From: Anastatus disparis
Taxonomy: Eukaryota; Arthropoda; Insecta; Hymenoptera; Eupelmidae
Direction: 5' to 3'
Assembly (NCBI GenBank): GCA_017163975.1
Contig: JAFFSR010000033.1
Span: 1-64,000 of the forward strand
DNA: 64,000 bases
The notes beneath the pieces are model-generated. The model was not told the origin of the DNA, ran no database searches, and saw only the letters and a list, made by a program, of their open reading frames with translations. Position 1 is the stretch's first letter. The number at the start of each line of letters is the position of its first letter. Shown piece by piece: positions 34,601 to 48,500 of the stretch. The translations under genes and the position numbers were made by a program.

Positions 34601-35552
34601 CAGTTCAAGGACAGTTTTTGCGCCAGTATATATCATTGTATTTATTTCTAATAAATCCATAGATTCCACTAATTTTATGCGAAGTAGGTCATTAACTGAG
34701 TAAATTATGTTCATTGTTGTTGCGTTAAACTTTATTTTGACTAATGCGTGTCTTGCTGCAGGACTTAAACCATTACATAATAGATAGTTCTTTTCGAAAA
34801 CGTCTCGAATGTGGCCATTAGCCTGATGATTTGGTTGATTTAGATTTAAAGTATGTGAGATTTCCATCGATTCATCAGGTCGCTCACTTATTCCAAGCTG
34901 CTTTGATACTTGCTGTCTTATTTCATTACATGTAATTGGATTGATACGATTCTTCGTAAATATCTGTCGCTTTTGACAAACAATATTTTGGACTGTTTTG
35001 CTTTGTAGTTCTGGGAACTTTTGTATGACTCGACGATGAAGTTCTGATCCATATGCTTCATTCACTGTTTCCATCCTCGTAATCTCCAGATAAGTCTGAT
35101 AGATAAATTGGTTCATCTCATCTGTCCATCTTATGCGCGTTCTCTGGTTATTCTCGACAGTGGGCTGGCAATCATTTTGTCTAGCAACACATGTTCGAGC
35201 TGACTTATCGAGGTTGATTCCTTGATTTCTTACTTGACTCCTCGTTGTTACTCTAATCTCATCATTAGATGTTTCAGTAACAGTTGATATTGTTACTTCA
35301 TTGTTTAAATTTCGTTGGGCCCGCCGGAGATTCTTAGCACCCTGTGACCATTCAAGGCCTGCCGGGGACTCAGGGCCATGGCTAGTTTTGTCTTGCATGT
35401 TTTGTTTTCTCTCCTTTCGGAGGTTTTGTGTTTATTTTGGTCCACGAGTGGTTCTTTATCCCCACTTGCCCACTGACATAGTCAGCTAGGGCATTCCCCT
35501 ATCCGCCACCTGGGGACGCGTCCGATGGGAGACAAACACAAACTCCACACGG
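31699..35552 (-). mobile_element. Element E2: full-length Dong/R4-like LINE with stop codons
   Basis: Same structure as E1, including the sense 3' end CAACAACTC joined directly to (AAT)n and no poly(A). The 5' end at 35552 abuts the array. It is clearly related to E1 but diverged, and much closer to E3 on the other side of the AT-rich island. Confidence 0.9.
31829..35398 (-). pseudogene. Dong/R4-like RT and restriction-like endonuclease with three nonsense codons
   Basis: One continuous frame of about 1189 codons from the ATG at 35398 (MQDKTSHGPESPAG). It is broken only by in-frame stops at 34282-34280, 33829-33827 and 32722-32720; E3 has sense codons at the first two and CGA at the third. 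Domains as in E1: RIRWTDEMNQFIYQTY near the N-terminus, NWKAPGPDK, VDYQKAFDSVPHSWL, RT site YMDD near 33320, CRLC...H...C near 32400, and PD...D near 32130-32090. With no frameshift in 3.5 kb, it contrasts with the indel-only breaks of the neighbouring R1-type copies. Confidence 0.85.
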
Positions 35553-35722
<170 letters not shown>

Positions 35723-38064
35723 GATTTTTATTCTAATGCGTTAATTATTAAAAACTTCCTGTATGTTTATATTTTGAATGTATTATTTATGTATAAGCGC
35801 TATACATATATATTATATATAGTGCTCCTTCAAACAGTATTGTCTCTGATAGCCGCACAACAAATATCATCAAAACAAATTAAATTAGATACCAAATACT
35901 AAGTTTTTAATTATTTTTTTCAAATTAATGATTAGGAAGAAATTCAAACGGTAACCGAAAGAATTTTCAAAAATCTAATATTCATTACAGATGTTCTTTC
36001 TATTACGAGACTTTTCAATAAAGATACAAGTGATCCTATATATTGTTAAGCATGTAAACAATCAAAATTATTTAAATAATTTGAATGATTTCAAATATTT
36101 TTTATCAAATTTCTTAAAAAAACTAAAATTTATTTCTAGGAATATGATGATAATATATATAATAATATGTCAAACGTAATTGTAAATTAAATTTTCACTT
36201 TTGCTGTTTTAATTGTTTATCACTTTATTAAAAAGCATTAGAACAAAAAAAATCAGAGTTGAATTTTTTATTTTTTTAAATTCTCTGCATTTCCGTTTAA
36301 ATTTTTTTAGTAATTATTTAAAAATATACAGTTAAAAAAATTTTTTTTAATTAGAAATTTTTACAAATTTTAAAAGAGGATAAAAATAGAATAAAATTTT
36401 ATTATTTTTCTCGATTTATTGTGACAAGTAGAACCAGAGATAATACTATTTGAATAAGCACTCTTCATCTAAATTATTTCTTGTCTCTCAGCCCCAAAGC
36501 CACCAGAAAAAAAAGAGATTCTAGTATTTAATATTATTTGAGACTAATTAAAATAATTATCTATAGAAATTTTGTATTTTCATACATTTTAAATAAGCCC
36601 ATTAATAAAAAAAAATATATATATATATACATATATATATAGACGATAAGATATATACCTATAAGTTTTTAAAAAGTAAAAAAGGTTTTTCAAGTTATTT
36701 ATTTACACTTATAACAAATTATTTGCGTAAAAATAGATTGTAAATTGATTAAATTATACGATATTCATAAAAAAAAAGAAATCAGCGAAACAAAAAATAT
36801 TAACTGCGTTGAAACTTTTACGTCAGTATTTTGTAATATATTTTTTTATTTTTTTTTAAATCGCGTGCGTGTTAAATACCCGAAAAGAACAACAAAAACT
36901 AATGGTAAAAAAAAAAAAAAAAAATTATAGACATGTCAGCAGCATACATTTTTTTTGTTGACTTTGCTGAATTGTTATTACAATATCATTAACCTATGTT
37001 TTACAAACAAAAAACCCAAATAATTGTATAAAACTTTAATCCATGTAAATTGTAAATAGATTTTTAAGATTTAATAATTAGTAACTGTTTTAAGGTTTTT
37101 ATGTTGTTTTTGCTTCAATAAGCAACATCTTTGAGCCCCAAGGTGTTACGTCATAAAACGTACCCTTACGTTGGCACTTATTAAAATATACAGTTCCTGA
37201 TTAATTTTTAGATTTTAATCGTAATATTGTAAATGTTCAATAATTGACCTATCTTTTATTTTTCGATTGCCTATCCTTCTGACATGCAATCTCCTGAGCA
37301 CCGAGGTGTGACGTCATAAACATAACTTTTTTATTAAAATTGGTAAATCAAAATTCGTCAGTTATTGAACAGTCGCATTATTTCATTATTAAGCCAAATT
37401 AAGTAGATCATAAGAAAAGAATCGAAACGTATGTTCCGAAATTTCAATATGAATCCTAAAAACCATTACGAGACATACTATCAAAATTTAAGAAAATTTA
37501 TAAATAAAAATTAATGTAAAAGATAATAAATATTATAAACAAAGATAAGTATGAAAACCAAATTGAAAACATTGAAAAACGGACATCACCCCGGGTTTCT
37601 TATTGGTAACAAGTTTACACTGCCCGTCAAGTTCTATATTTCAAAAGCAATTACAAATACTACATATACATAAATCGATTATTAAATTATATACGCATAT
37701 AAAAATCTATTGTATTAAAAGTGTTAAAAAGATATTAATAAGCCTCGAGGATCTATATATTTACATATCGTAACTATTCATTTGTCTGTCCATACCCAGC
37801 ACCAATCTACTAAGTATTAATACAAGGTAAGAATATATAATTATTTAATAAACTCTTTATTTGAAAGTATCGAAATTATCCTTTAGTAATTTTTAATAGT
37901 GAGAGCGATTTCACTCAATTAAATATTGGTGGAGTAATTCCACCACTAGATTCATGCACCTTAATCTTAATGACTACATTTTTATGAATAAGTCAAATAT
38001 TTCAAAAGAACATAATCCATATATAAATTTATATACAATTGAATAAATAACGTATTCACTTTTA
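35723..38064. other. AT-rich, apparently single-copy island
   Basis: 2.34 kb of AT-rich DNA with short homopolymers and small TA repeats (about 36615-36640). I find no convincing coding region; the longest open frames are about 60 codons and of low complexity. No tRNA or other RNA gene was recognised. It divides the TTA-oriented left half from the AAT-oriented right half. Confidence 0.7.
37133..37320. promoter_or_regulatory. Two near-identical CRE-like 25-mers
   Basis: A 25-bp block at 37133-37157 recurs at 37296-37320 with three mismatches. The core is AGGTGT(T/G)ACGTCATAAA, containing the CRE/ATF-like ACGTCA. They lie 163 bp apart in the AT-rich island. A regulatory role is only suggested. 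Confidence 0.4.
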
Positions 38065-38092
38065 TTTAGTCCTGGTGCAAGCCAGGACTAAA
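38065..38092. other. Perfect 11-bp hairpin bordering a microsatellite
   Basis: TTTAGTCCTGG (38065-38075) pairs with CCAGGACTAAA (38082-38092), loop TGCAAG. The (GATAAT)n tract starts right after it, as is often seen at the 3' end of small retroelements; no such element body was identified upstream. Confidence 0.55.
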
Positions 38093-38131
38093 CATGATAA
38101 TGATAATGATAATAATAATGATGATGACGAT

Positions 38132-38167
<36 letters not shown>

Positions 38168-38186
38168 TATGACGATGACTATGACT

Positions 38187-38238
<52 letters not shown>

Positions 38239-38273
38239 TGATAATGATGATGATGATCATGATGATGATGATG
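38093..38273. repeat. (GATAAT)/(GATGAC) compound microsatellite
   Basis: Hexamer-period repeat grading from GATAAT units to GATGAC units and back to GAT. It joins the truncated 3' side of A5 at a shared GATG. Confidence 0.9.
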
Positions 38274-40598
38274 ACGTTGTAACTGACGTCAAAAGTCGTC
38301 AATTGCTTCATTTCGGGCCGCTGGTATCGGCCATAAGACGACTTAATTGCAACGTTTTCTTCATCGCTTTATTGGGCACGTATTTTGGATGCGACAAAAA
38401 AGTTGGTTTCGCATCTAGCTTTATGCCAAGATACATCATCTCCTTCTTTGTCTGCATAACTTTTGTGCCTACTGTCATGGGAAACTCGATGTTGATGTGT
38501 TTCCAGGTCAAGGGCATAATTTCTGTCTTAGCCATCGCTATTTCGAGACCATGTTTTCTCATCCGTTCGGAGATTCTTCCCATCGCCGTATTCAGTATGT
38601 GCTGGGCTATGTTTTCGTTTCGCGCGATGATGACTAAAGCGACATCATCGGCGTAAGCAAACATTTTTAACCTGTCCGGCATAGCAAGTCTGAGCAATGC
38701 ATCGTACAGCATGTTCCGGAAGTCGGACCGAATATCAAACCCTGTCCCACACCTGCGCTAAGGTCCTTTTCACACCAGCCTTCTTCCATCTCATGGCGGA
38801 GGATACGGTTTCTCAAGTAGTCGTGTATCACTCGTATAAGGTATTCTGGTACATTAAACTCCTCCAACGCGACAAGAAGATCTGGCCATCGTGCCAAGTT
38901 AGAAGCGTTTCTAGTGTCTAGCTGAACGAGAAAAGCAATAAGATGGGAATGGTAGTTTCCAGTCCATCCGTCTCTCGCCACTACTTTTTCTACAGCATTA
39001 ACGGTAGGCCGCTTTTTCCTAAAGCCGTACTGCTTGTCAGCGAGATCGCCAGCGGCCTGTACAGCTCCTTGTAATCGCGGTTTAAGCAGCCTCTCGTATA
39101 GCTTCCCTGCTTCGTCCAACATGCACAGTGGCCTGTAGGACGATAGATGCCGGTGATCACCTCCCTTTTCTTTGTTGATTAGCACAAGACGTGCAACCTT
39201 CCAGGGGGTGCTAAACAAAACCGTCTAGAGGCACGCGTTGTACATGGTCAACAAGAGAGATGGCGCTTTTACCGCTATGCCCTTGAGGATCTCGGATGGT
39301 ATTCCGTTGGGGCCAGGTGCCTTCTTGCTTTGCATCATTCTGGCAGCGATCTGTAAATCTCCGCTTGTAAAGAGCAGGATCTCTCCTAGTTCTTCTGCGC
39401 TCTCTAGTTTTTTGAGCGGTAGATGCGTAGAGAACAAGTGGTTTACGATGTTCGCCATGGTCTCTTCTTCGAATGTCAACATGGGGACGGCGCTAAGCTT
39501 CTTGGTCACAATCTTGTAGGCCAAGCCCCACACCTCTCTGTTGACGTCTTTGCTTAGGTCTTTTCAGCATTGTGCATTGCTTCGATTGAATTTCTTATGG
39601 AACTGTTTATGCACGTGTCTGTATTGTGCAGACAGAAGATCTGCTGCTGGTGAGTTCTTCTTTCTTGCTCTCTGTGATGATCTTCTGAGGCTGAGAGCTT
39701 CTGACCTGGTTCTATCAATTTCATTATCCATCAATACGCTGGACGCTTATGATATCGCGATCCCTTGCGCAGCATAGATGCATCACAGGCTCGATGAATG
39801 AGACTCATCGTCTTTTTCACAAGAACCCGCGCAGCGTCGGCGTTTTCGGTGGCTATTCTTGCATCCGGTAAATTGTCGGATCCTTGCTGCAGTACTTGGA
39901 CAAGTTTCTCAGAGTCCAGCTTGGTAACGTTTCATCTGACTGGTCTAGCCACATTTCGCCTCGATAATTAGGATCCATTATGGATTTGAAATGTGATGTA
40001 CTGGTGGTCACTTCCATTGTATGTCTCCAGCACTTTTCAATCTGACACCTTACGTGAAAAATTTTCTGATGCGAAAGATACGTCAGGAAACGTACTACTA
40101 GCCCCTCGTCTAAATGTTGTAGTGCTTCCGATGTTCAGCACTGTTAGGCCGAGTCTGTCTGCCATCTCCATGATGTATTCTTCTCTGCTGTCCTTCAGTG
40201 GCATTCCCCACTCCAATGCTTTCGCGTTAAAGTCTCCTGCGACGACGACGTCGCCTTCCATTCTGAGGACAGTCTTCTAGCAGATCCAGACGTCGCCTGA
40301 ACGTGTCTGCTGTTGTGCTTGGTGTAAAATAACAGCTCACAAATGTAACGTCTCTGCTTTTGACCCATACAAAGCCTTCTCCAGCTCCATCTGCGTCTAT
40401 TTTGATGTTATTTAGGTCTACGTAGGTCGCTGCAGTGCCAAGCTCGTCTTTAAACCAGGTCTTAACGGTCCAGTTTCTGTACTGCTCGCTTTTCGGTAGC
40501 ACATCGGCATTTGTCTCAAATTTAATTTAAGTCGAAAGGCTGTTGGCTGCGTCACTTCTGTGTAAGTTGGCTTAAGGGACCGTTATGCGGCCTATCAT
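38274..40598 (-). pseudogene. ORF2 fragment of A5
   Basis: Starts at ATG 40598 in the conserved TAATGAT junction. Endonuclease segments are recognisable (AGDFNAKALEWGMP near 40245-40200). RT parts: KAPGPNGIPSE near 39315, QYGFRKKRPT near 39020, and active site YADD near 38655. There are several stops and frameshifts, and the frame ends at 38274 just after the SRLMADTSGPK region. The C-terminal knuckle is missing. Confidence 0.8.
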
Positions 40599-42105
40599 TA
40601 ACGTTTTTGTTTGAATCAGTTCAGAGTCTCGAGAAAGACTTTGCACTGACCTGAGCCAGGCAGGTGTTTTCGCTCTGCTGGGTCTACTTTCTGCTCGGTA
40701 CATAGTATGCACTGAGCATCAGTAGCCTTGCAGGCTAATCCCTTGTGGCCCTCTTTTCCACACTTGTAGCACATCTTGCTACGGTCAGGTCCTCGGCAGT
40801 TACGCGCCTGATGACCGTAGTTCAGGCACCTGGAACAGTGCTGAACCCTTTGCCTACTTCTGATGCGGCAGCTGGTGTAGCCACACGGAGAGAAAAATCA
40901 GGTTATTATCCCATGAAATTTCAAGTGATTATCACACGATATTTTTTCACCTAATATTATCGAAGAAACAAGTGATTTTTAGATGATATCCGTGTTTTTA
41001 ATAGATGGCGGTGCATCATGTTAAAATTACTTGAGGCCCACGGGATTTTCACGTGGCACTCGAGTGAATTCATCAGTGGTGCGGCCGACCCAGTAGCACG
41101 GACTTTGAAAGGAGAGGGAGAGAGAGAGAAACAAAGTAACCAAAGGGTTTAGCTTATAAAAATCGACATACCCCCACTCTACTCGCACAGTATGTGTATT
41201 CTAACTGACTGCTGCTACGAATATACACATATTCTTTACTCTCTCTCTCTCTCTCTTTCAAAGCCCATGCTACTAGATCGGCCCTACCACCGTTAAATTC
41301 ACTTGAGTTCCACGTGAAAATCCCGTGAGCGTCCAAGTAATAATAACATGACACCTATAGCATTTCAAGTTAGATGCTATTCTGATTAAATTAACTTCAT
41401 TTCATGAGAATCTTACATGAAGAATCATATAATTTTAACGTGTTAAATTTATCATGAGAAAATAACCTGATTTTTCTCTCCGTGCAATCTTTATCCCAGT
41501 TCTTAAGAGCAAGAACGCCACTTGGTCTTGATCCATTTCCACAATGGCTAAGCGAAGCTCTCTGCTACTGGAATTGGTCAGCGAGGCGCTAAACTTTCCG
41601 ACTTCCTGTTGGGCTTCAGTAAAAACAGCCTCAACAGCGGTCTTTATTTCTTCTACTAAAGCTAGACAGTCGATGTCCCTAATTTTGACCGTTTCTTTGG
41701 GGCACATCTCCTTGACGATGCCCGTTTCGCCAACGGTCCTCTTAAGGAAAGCACTAAAAGTCTTTAAACCCTTAGTGGAGCCCAACTCAATCAGGACTTC
41801 TCCTGTTCTGGTTTTCCTTATCCTTCTGATATTGGTCGTTGCACGTTCAGCGATCAAATCCTGCCTGTTGCTCTGCAAGACGTCGCTATAGCTTTTTCCT
41901 TCTTCAGGATTTATAAGGACAACGGCAGACCTCTTCTTTGTCTTCCTCCTCCTTTTCTTCTTCCCCTTTGGCAGCTGCTGAGCAGGCTGCTGAGACTCAT
42001 TGGCCGATGTTCTGGTCGCTGGTAAACTGTTGTTGTCGGTCTCAAGCTGCAGTGGATGCTGTTGCTGCTGCCGTTTCTGCTGCTGTTGTTGTTGCTGCTG
42101 CTGCT
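40598..42105 (-). pseudogene. ORF1 fragment of A5, split by a DNA element
   Basis: The N-terminal third is missing. The segment 41878-41490 gives ELGSTKGLKTFSAFLKRTVG and the following central region. After the nested element, 40883-40598 holds the knuckle region (CFRCLNYGHQ-like, in altered form). The 3' end keeps the ORF1 stop overlapping the ORF2 ATG. Confidence 0.75.
40884..41484. mobile_element. 601-bp foldback MITE-like DNA element inside A5
   Basis: Ends CACGGAGAGAAAAATCAGG... and its reverse complement, with about 30-bp terminal inverted repeats. The pairing extends inward: CACGTG-like blocks near 41050 and 41310, GA-rich against CT-rich near 41110 and 41240. Flanked by CA on both sides (40882-40883, 41485-41486), a possible 2-bp target duplication. 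A1 and A2 are uninterrupted at this site, which confirms the insertion. No transposase frame; superfamily not assigned. Confidence 0.8.
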
Positions 42106-42155
42106 ATTAATAATAATAATAATATTAATAATAATAATATTAAAAATAATAATAC

Positions 42156-42203
<48 letters not shown>

Positions 42204-42298
42204 TAATAATAATAATGATAATAATAATAATAATAATAATGATAATAATGATAATGATAATAATGATAATAATAATAATAATGATAATAATAATAATG

Positions 42299-42343
<45 letters not shown>

Positions 42344-42362
42344 TCAATAATAATAATAATAA
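42106..42362. repeat. Degenerate (AAT)n with GAT units
   Basis: 257 bp of AAT with scattered GAT and other variants between A5 and the B4 poly(T). Confidence 0.92.
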
Positions 42363-44631
42363 TTTTTTTTTTTTTTTTTTTTTTTTTTATGGTGGTAAAA
42401 AAACGGGAAATCTGCCTAAACCAGACCTTCAGCGACAGGATCCACGCCCGCCGTGCGATTCCGCAAAGCGTTATCGCCGTGCAGGAGGGGATCCTGCCAC
42501 CGGTGTGACGGGTTCCTGAGTGCACGTCAGCCTTGACTGTGGAATGGACCTCCCATTCCACATCCAGGGCATCAGAGTCCCAGGGGACCGTCTAACCCCC
42601 TGTCCTTCTGACCGCGGTACGATTGCAAGAAGATGCAATCGTCACGCGGGCAAAAGGCCAGTAACATCCACCTCGTGACCTTTATTCCACCCCGGCACTT
42701 AGGCCTTCTCGGCATTACTTCGGGGTGGGGTCACCAATTCGCAACAGCGCCGTCCATTTCAAAACTATTTCTTGACTTTCAATCAACTTCTTTCAAGCGT
42801 CTCTTCTATTAGCATTCTTTCTAGCTTCAATGTTCCTTTTCTTTTCTTCTTCCAGCGCTCGCCTGAATACCTTGCATACTCCGCTACCAGCCACGTGCTT
42901 AGCAGCTTCGCTCTCACTTCCATCCTGTAGACATAAAAAGCAGCAGGCATCGTTAGGACATGCTGCCCTTGTGTGGCCCGCGTCTCCGCACTTGTAGCAG
43001 TGCGTGGACCTGTCTGGACCAACGCACTGATCCTGCCTGTGACCGAAGCCTAGGCATCGATGACATCTTATCACCATTGTTCTTTTCTGTACCTTACAGT
43101 TAACGAATCCGATTTGGATTCGCTCCTTATTCAAAAGAACTGTTGCCTCAGCCTCATCAAGAACAACAACTGCCATTTTAGATCCGAATCGACTGGGTCC
43201 AAGGATGATGACCTTCCGAGCCCTTTGCTCAGAACCCAGGATCCTACCTAACGCTTCCTGTACCTCTGCCTCCGTTGCCATCTGATCAAGGTCGCGAATC
43301 TCGATCGTCCTTCTCCGCCCATCCATGCTAACGATTCCTATGCCCTCTACAGCAACTTTGACCTTGTCAGCAAAGGCCATTCTATCCGACTCTTTCGAGA
43401 TCTGGATCAGAAGGTTTCCCTTGGTTGTCGACCTGACACTTAGGACCTCCGTGCTGCTTTCCTGCGGCTTGACATCCTTGCGGAGCTTTCCAAGGATGTC
43501 TGCATATGAGGCCCCTTGGGTTGCCTTTACGACCACCGTTTCTGTCTTCCTGGAGTTTGTCTTCTGAACTTGGGGACGTGAATGGTGAGAAGGCGCAATC
43601 TGCGGGAGAGATTGCGCACTCGCAGCACACGATGTAACCTTTTTCTTCTTTCTCTTAATCTGCCGCACATCCTCCGGGCTGTTACCTGCGCTGCCTCGCT
43701 CTCTTTTGGAGTTCATGCTCGCGATAACAGTGTCCCGTAAGAGTTCCCCTTGCATCCTTCTTCGCGCCGTCTTCCTTACCCTATGTTGATTGAAAACTTG
43801 GTCAACTTCATCCTTAATAATATTAACTTTCCTTTTCAGAACTTCCTGCTGATCAGTAGCTTGCTTCAAATGAACTTGCAACCTTTCGACCGCGGTTTGG
43901 ATCTTGAGGTTTGTGTTCTTTTTCAGAACTTCCTGCATCCCTTTAACTTCCTTTCTCATTTCCTCTATCCAAGACTCTTGATTCCTTGTAGCTTCCAAGA
44001 GTGCGTCCATGTCCTCTTGAAGTGCGTTGTGCTCGAAGCCTGACGCGTCACTAAAGGCGCTTTTGGCACTTCAAGCGCTAACAGCACTGCTCTGACTGCA
44101 GCTCTGTACCCTCGGTACCTGCAGCGTAGACATTTCTTGTTTTTTATGCGAGGTTGTCTCCTCTAGCATTTCCGTGGTTATAATTGCCGTCGAAGCCTGG
44201 TTACCCAGTCCAGCGACAATATGGTCAGCGTGAGAATAGCTCCCCCCAGAATCCATGGAGCCGGCTCCACCCACCAGGGCTTGCACCTGATCAGAAGCGG
44301 AGATGAGATTTCCCTGTAAAGGGGTACTCACCTGGGGTAATCCTGTTTTATCGTCACACATCTTCCATAAAAATAGTTAATTTATTCAGGGAACCACCCC
44401 TATCTTGTAACCCGAAGCGGGACCCTTACAGGGTTTCTACCATCCGGGTCAGATAGTCCCTGGTTTTTTTGCGAGGTTATTTCTCCTCGGGTCATTACTT
44501 CCTATTTGCCGTCATCGTTATAGCATTGCTGCAAAGAGCATTGATGCGACGATGACGCCCAGGAGCGGTTGGGCAATGCCCGGAACCTGAAAGACAACAC
44601 TTGCTTAAGGGGCCTCCTCAAGCCAACTCCC
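42363..44631 (-). mobile_element. Element B4: ORF1-only non-LTR element
   Basis: Minus-strand copy with poly(T) 42363-42388, 3' hairpins (42687-42728; 42539-42561), a gag-like ORF1, and the shared 5' module ending at 44631 next to (AAT)n. Clearly diverged from B1-B3, yet of the same length and layout, with no ORF2. Confidence 0.85.
42793..44361 (-). pseudogene. ORF1 of B4: gag-like CCHC protein with one stop codon
   Basis: 522 codons from ATG 44361 (MCDDKTGLPQVSTPLQG), in one frame throughout, broken only by TGA at 44073-44071 where the relatives read SVGSAKS. Downstream: a probable coiled coil (about 44010-43790), a lysine-rich patch near 43655, SYADILGKLR near 43500, and three knuckles near 43075-42880 (CHRCLGFGHRQDQC, CYKCGDAGHTRAAC, CFLC...H...C). 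In 42 aligned codons against B1 (43503-43378) about 14 codons differ silently and 4 positions change the residue. Confidence 0.85.
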
Positions 44632-45567
<936 letters not shown>

Positions 45568-48500
45568 GTGGAGTTTGTGTTTGTCTCCCATCGGACGCGT
45601 CCCCAGGTGGTGGATAGGGGAATGCCCTAGCTGTCTATGTTAGTGGGCAAGTGGGGATAAAGAACCACTCGTGGACCAAAATAAACACAAACCTCTGAAA
45701 GGAGAGAAAAGAAAAAATGCAAGACAAAACTAGCCATGGCCCTGAGTCCCCGACTGGCCTTGAATGGCCACAGGATGCTAAGAATCTCCGATGGGCCTAA
45801 CTAAATTTAAACAATGAAGTAACAATATCAATTGTTACTGAAACATCAAATGATGAGATTAGAGTAACAACGAGGAGTCAAGTAAGAAATCAAGGAATCA
45901 ACTTCGATAAGTCAGCTCGAACATGTTTTGCTAGACAAAATGATTGCCAGTCCACTGTCGAGAATAACCAGAGAACACGCATAAGATGGACAGATAAGAT
46001 GAACCAATTTATCTATCAGACTTATCTGGAGATTACGAGGATGGAAACAGTCCAAAATATTGTTAGTCAAAAGCGACAGATATTCACGAAGAATCGTATC
46101 AATCCAATTACATGTAATGAAATAAGACAGCAAGTATCAAAGCAGCTTGGAATAAGTGAGCGACCTGATGAATCGATAGAAATCTCACACACTTTAAATC
46201 TTAAACAACCGAATCATCAGGCTAATGGCCACATTCGGGACGTTTTCGAAAAGAGCTATCTATTATGTAATGGTTTAAGTCCTACAGCAAGACACACATT
46301 AGTCAAAATAAAGTTTAATTCAACAAGAATGAACATAATTTACTCAGTTAATGAACTACTTCGCATAAAATTAGTGGAAACTATGGATTTATTAGAAATA
46401 AATACAATGATATAAACTGGCGCAAAAACTGTCTTTGAGCTGAACCAAGACCTCCGCTCTGAAGAGACGAGAGGGCAACGGAGAACTAATTATACACCTG
46501 CATGGCAAGAGAAACTCAAAAGGGACATACAAAACCTAAGAAAAGAAATCGGAATCCTAACCCAATATATAAACGAAAACGGTAGGCTAAAAACAAAAAA
46601 GAAAGCAAAGGAGATAATTAGGAATTATAAGAGAAAGAACAACAATACATCCCATGAAGTTCTTGACTTTCTAAAACAAAAGCTTTTAGTAAAATCGTCT
46701 AGGCTTAGGAGATATAAAATAAGTTATCAGAGGAAAAAGGAAAATAAACTGTTTGAAACAAGTCAACGATCTTTTTATAGGATGCTTGAAGATACGAAAT
46801 CTAATGAAAAGGAAGATAAAAATGGTCGGAAGAACAGTTACATAATGGTAATGCTAAATGGATAAAAGATGAAAAAAAGAGAATGAGCAGCGTGCCAATT
46901 ATGCCCATCGAAAACATCACCGAGAAAGAAATCAAAGAGAGCACAAAAACTCTTGCCAATTTGAAAGCGCCGGGCCCAGATAAAATACATAATTTCTGGT
47001 TAAAAAGATTCACCACAGCACATAATCATTTAAGTAGAGCTTTTACAAACTTAATTAATAAACGAGATCCAAACCCAAAATTTTTAACACTAGGCGCTAC
47101 GTACCTCTTACCTAAGTCTAAGCCTTCTGAAGCACATCCAGGGAAATATAGACCTATAACATGCTTATCGACCACGTACAAACTGCTGACTCTAAGGATA
47201 TCAAACAGGATATAGAAACATGTGGAAACACACAACATTCTAAGTGAAGAACAAAAAGGATGTCGGAAGGAAAGCCAGGGATGTAAGGAACAACTCCTAA
47301 TAGATACCATCATAACAGAAGAAGCAAGAAAGAAAAGAAAAGACTGATATATAGGGTACGTGGATTATCAAAAAGCATTTGACAGTATTCCCCATTCATG
47401 GCTTCTGGAAATTCTAAACGTGTACAAAATAAATCCTTTAATTATTGACCTTCTAAACTCAGCTATGAAGGAATGGGAAACAAGTCTTAAAATGAAAGGA
47501 CCAGATCAAACATTCATTGAAACAGAACTAATACGAATACGTTGGGGCATATTTCAAGGTGACTCGCTAAGTGCACTCTGGTTCTGTATTGCACTCAATC
47601 CAATTTCTAACATCCTAAATAAGGAAAATAAAGGGTATATGCTATGTAAAGGAGAATTAGCAATAAGTCACCTCGTATATATGGATGACATCAAGCTATT
47701 TGCAAACAATCAACAAAATCTAAATAAACTAATGAGAAAGACGAAAACCTTCAGCAACGACATCAGGATGGAATTTGGGATTGATAAATGCAAGATGAAC
47801 GCAATAGAAAACGGAAAATAGAAGAATGTAGAGACATATGAGCTCAGGAGAAAGCCAATAAAAAAGATAGAAGGTATGAAACAAGACGAACTCTACAAAT
47901 ATCTGGGACTCCATCAGAATACTCAAACTGCACGGAGAGAGGCAAAAGAAGAAGCTGTCAAAAAGTTAAACACAAGAGTATGCAAAATTCTTAAAAGCCA
48001 ACTATCAGGAAACAGAAAAATAAAAGCCATTAATACGTATGCTGTCCCAGTTATTGCGTACACATTCGGAATCATTCAATGGACACAAACAGAGCTACAA
48101 GATTTAAATAGAAGCATGCGAAAAATGTTTACGAAATATCGTAGTCAGCATCCCAAAAGCTCAATTGAAAGATTTCATTTACCAAGGGCAGAAGGAGGTC
48201 GCGGTGTATCAGACTTTATAGACATTCACTATAAGCAGACTGATATTCTAAGAAACCATTTTCTGAAAAAAGCCATATTAATCGATTTCATAAAGCCATA
48301 ATCGAAAATGACAACAACCTGACTGCTCTGAAACTTAACTCTGGTGAATCAATCACCTCAATTACCTCGACTCTGGAACAGAAAAAAAGGTCCTGGATGA
48401 ACAAGGAACTTCATGGACGTTACATCAACAATATCATGCAAACACACATTGACTTTCAAGCTACTCACGCTTGGTTAACACATGGTGATATATTCTCTGA

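Larger units (their letters stand above)
38274..42105 (-). mobile_element. Element A5: A-family LINE truncated at both ends, with nested insertion
   Basis: Sense 5' end is cut inside the Q-rich part of ORF1 (42105), next to an (AAT)n tract. Sense 3' end is cut inside ORF2 at 38274, losing the C-terminus and 3' UTR. Loss of the 3' end is unusual for a LINE and suggests deletion after insertion. A 601-bp foldback element interrupts ORF1 at 40884-41484. Confidence 0.85.

Noticed and set aside
35723..38064. Small open frames of about 60 codons in the AT-rich island
   Set aside because: Low complexity, no recognisable motif, no start context or neighbours supporting a gene.
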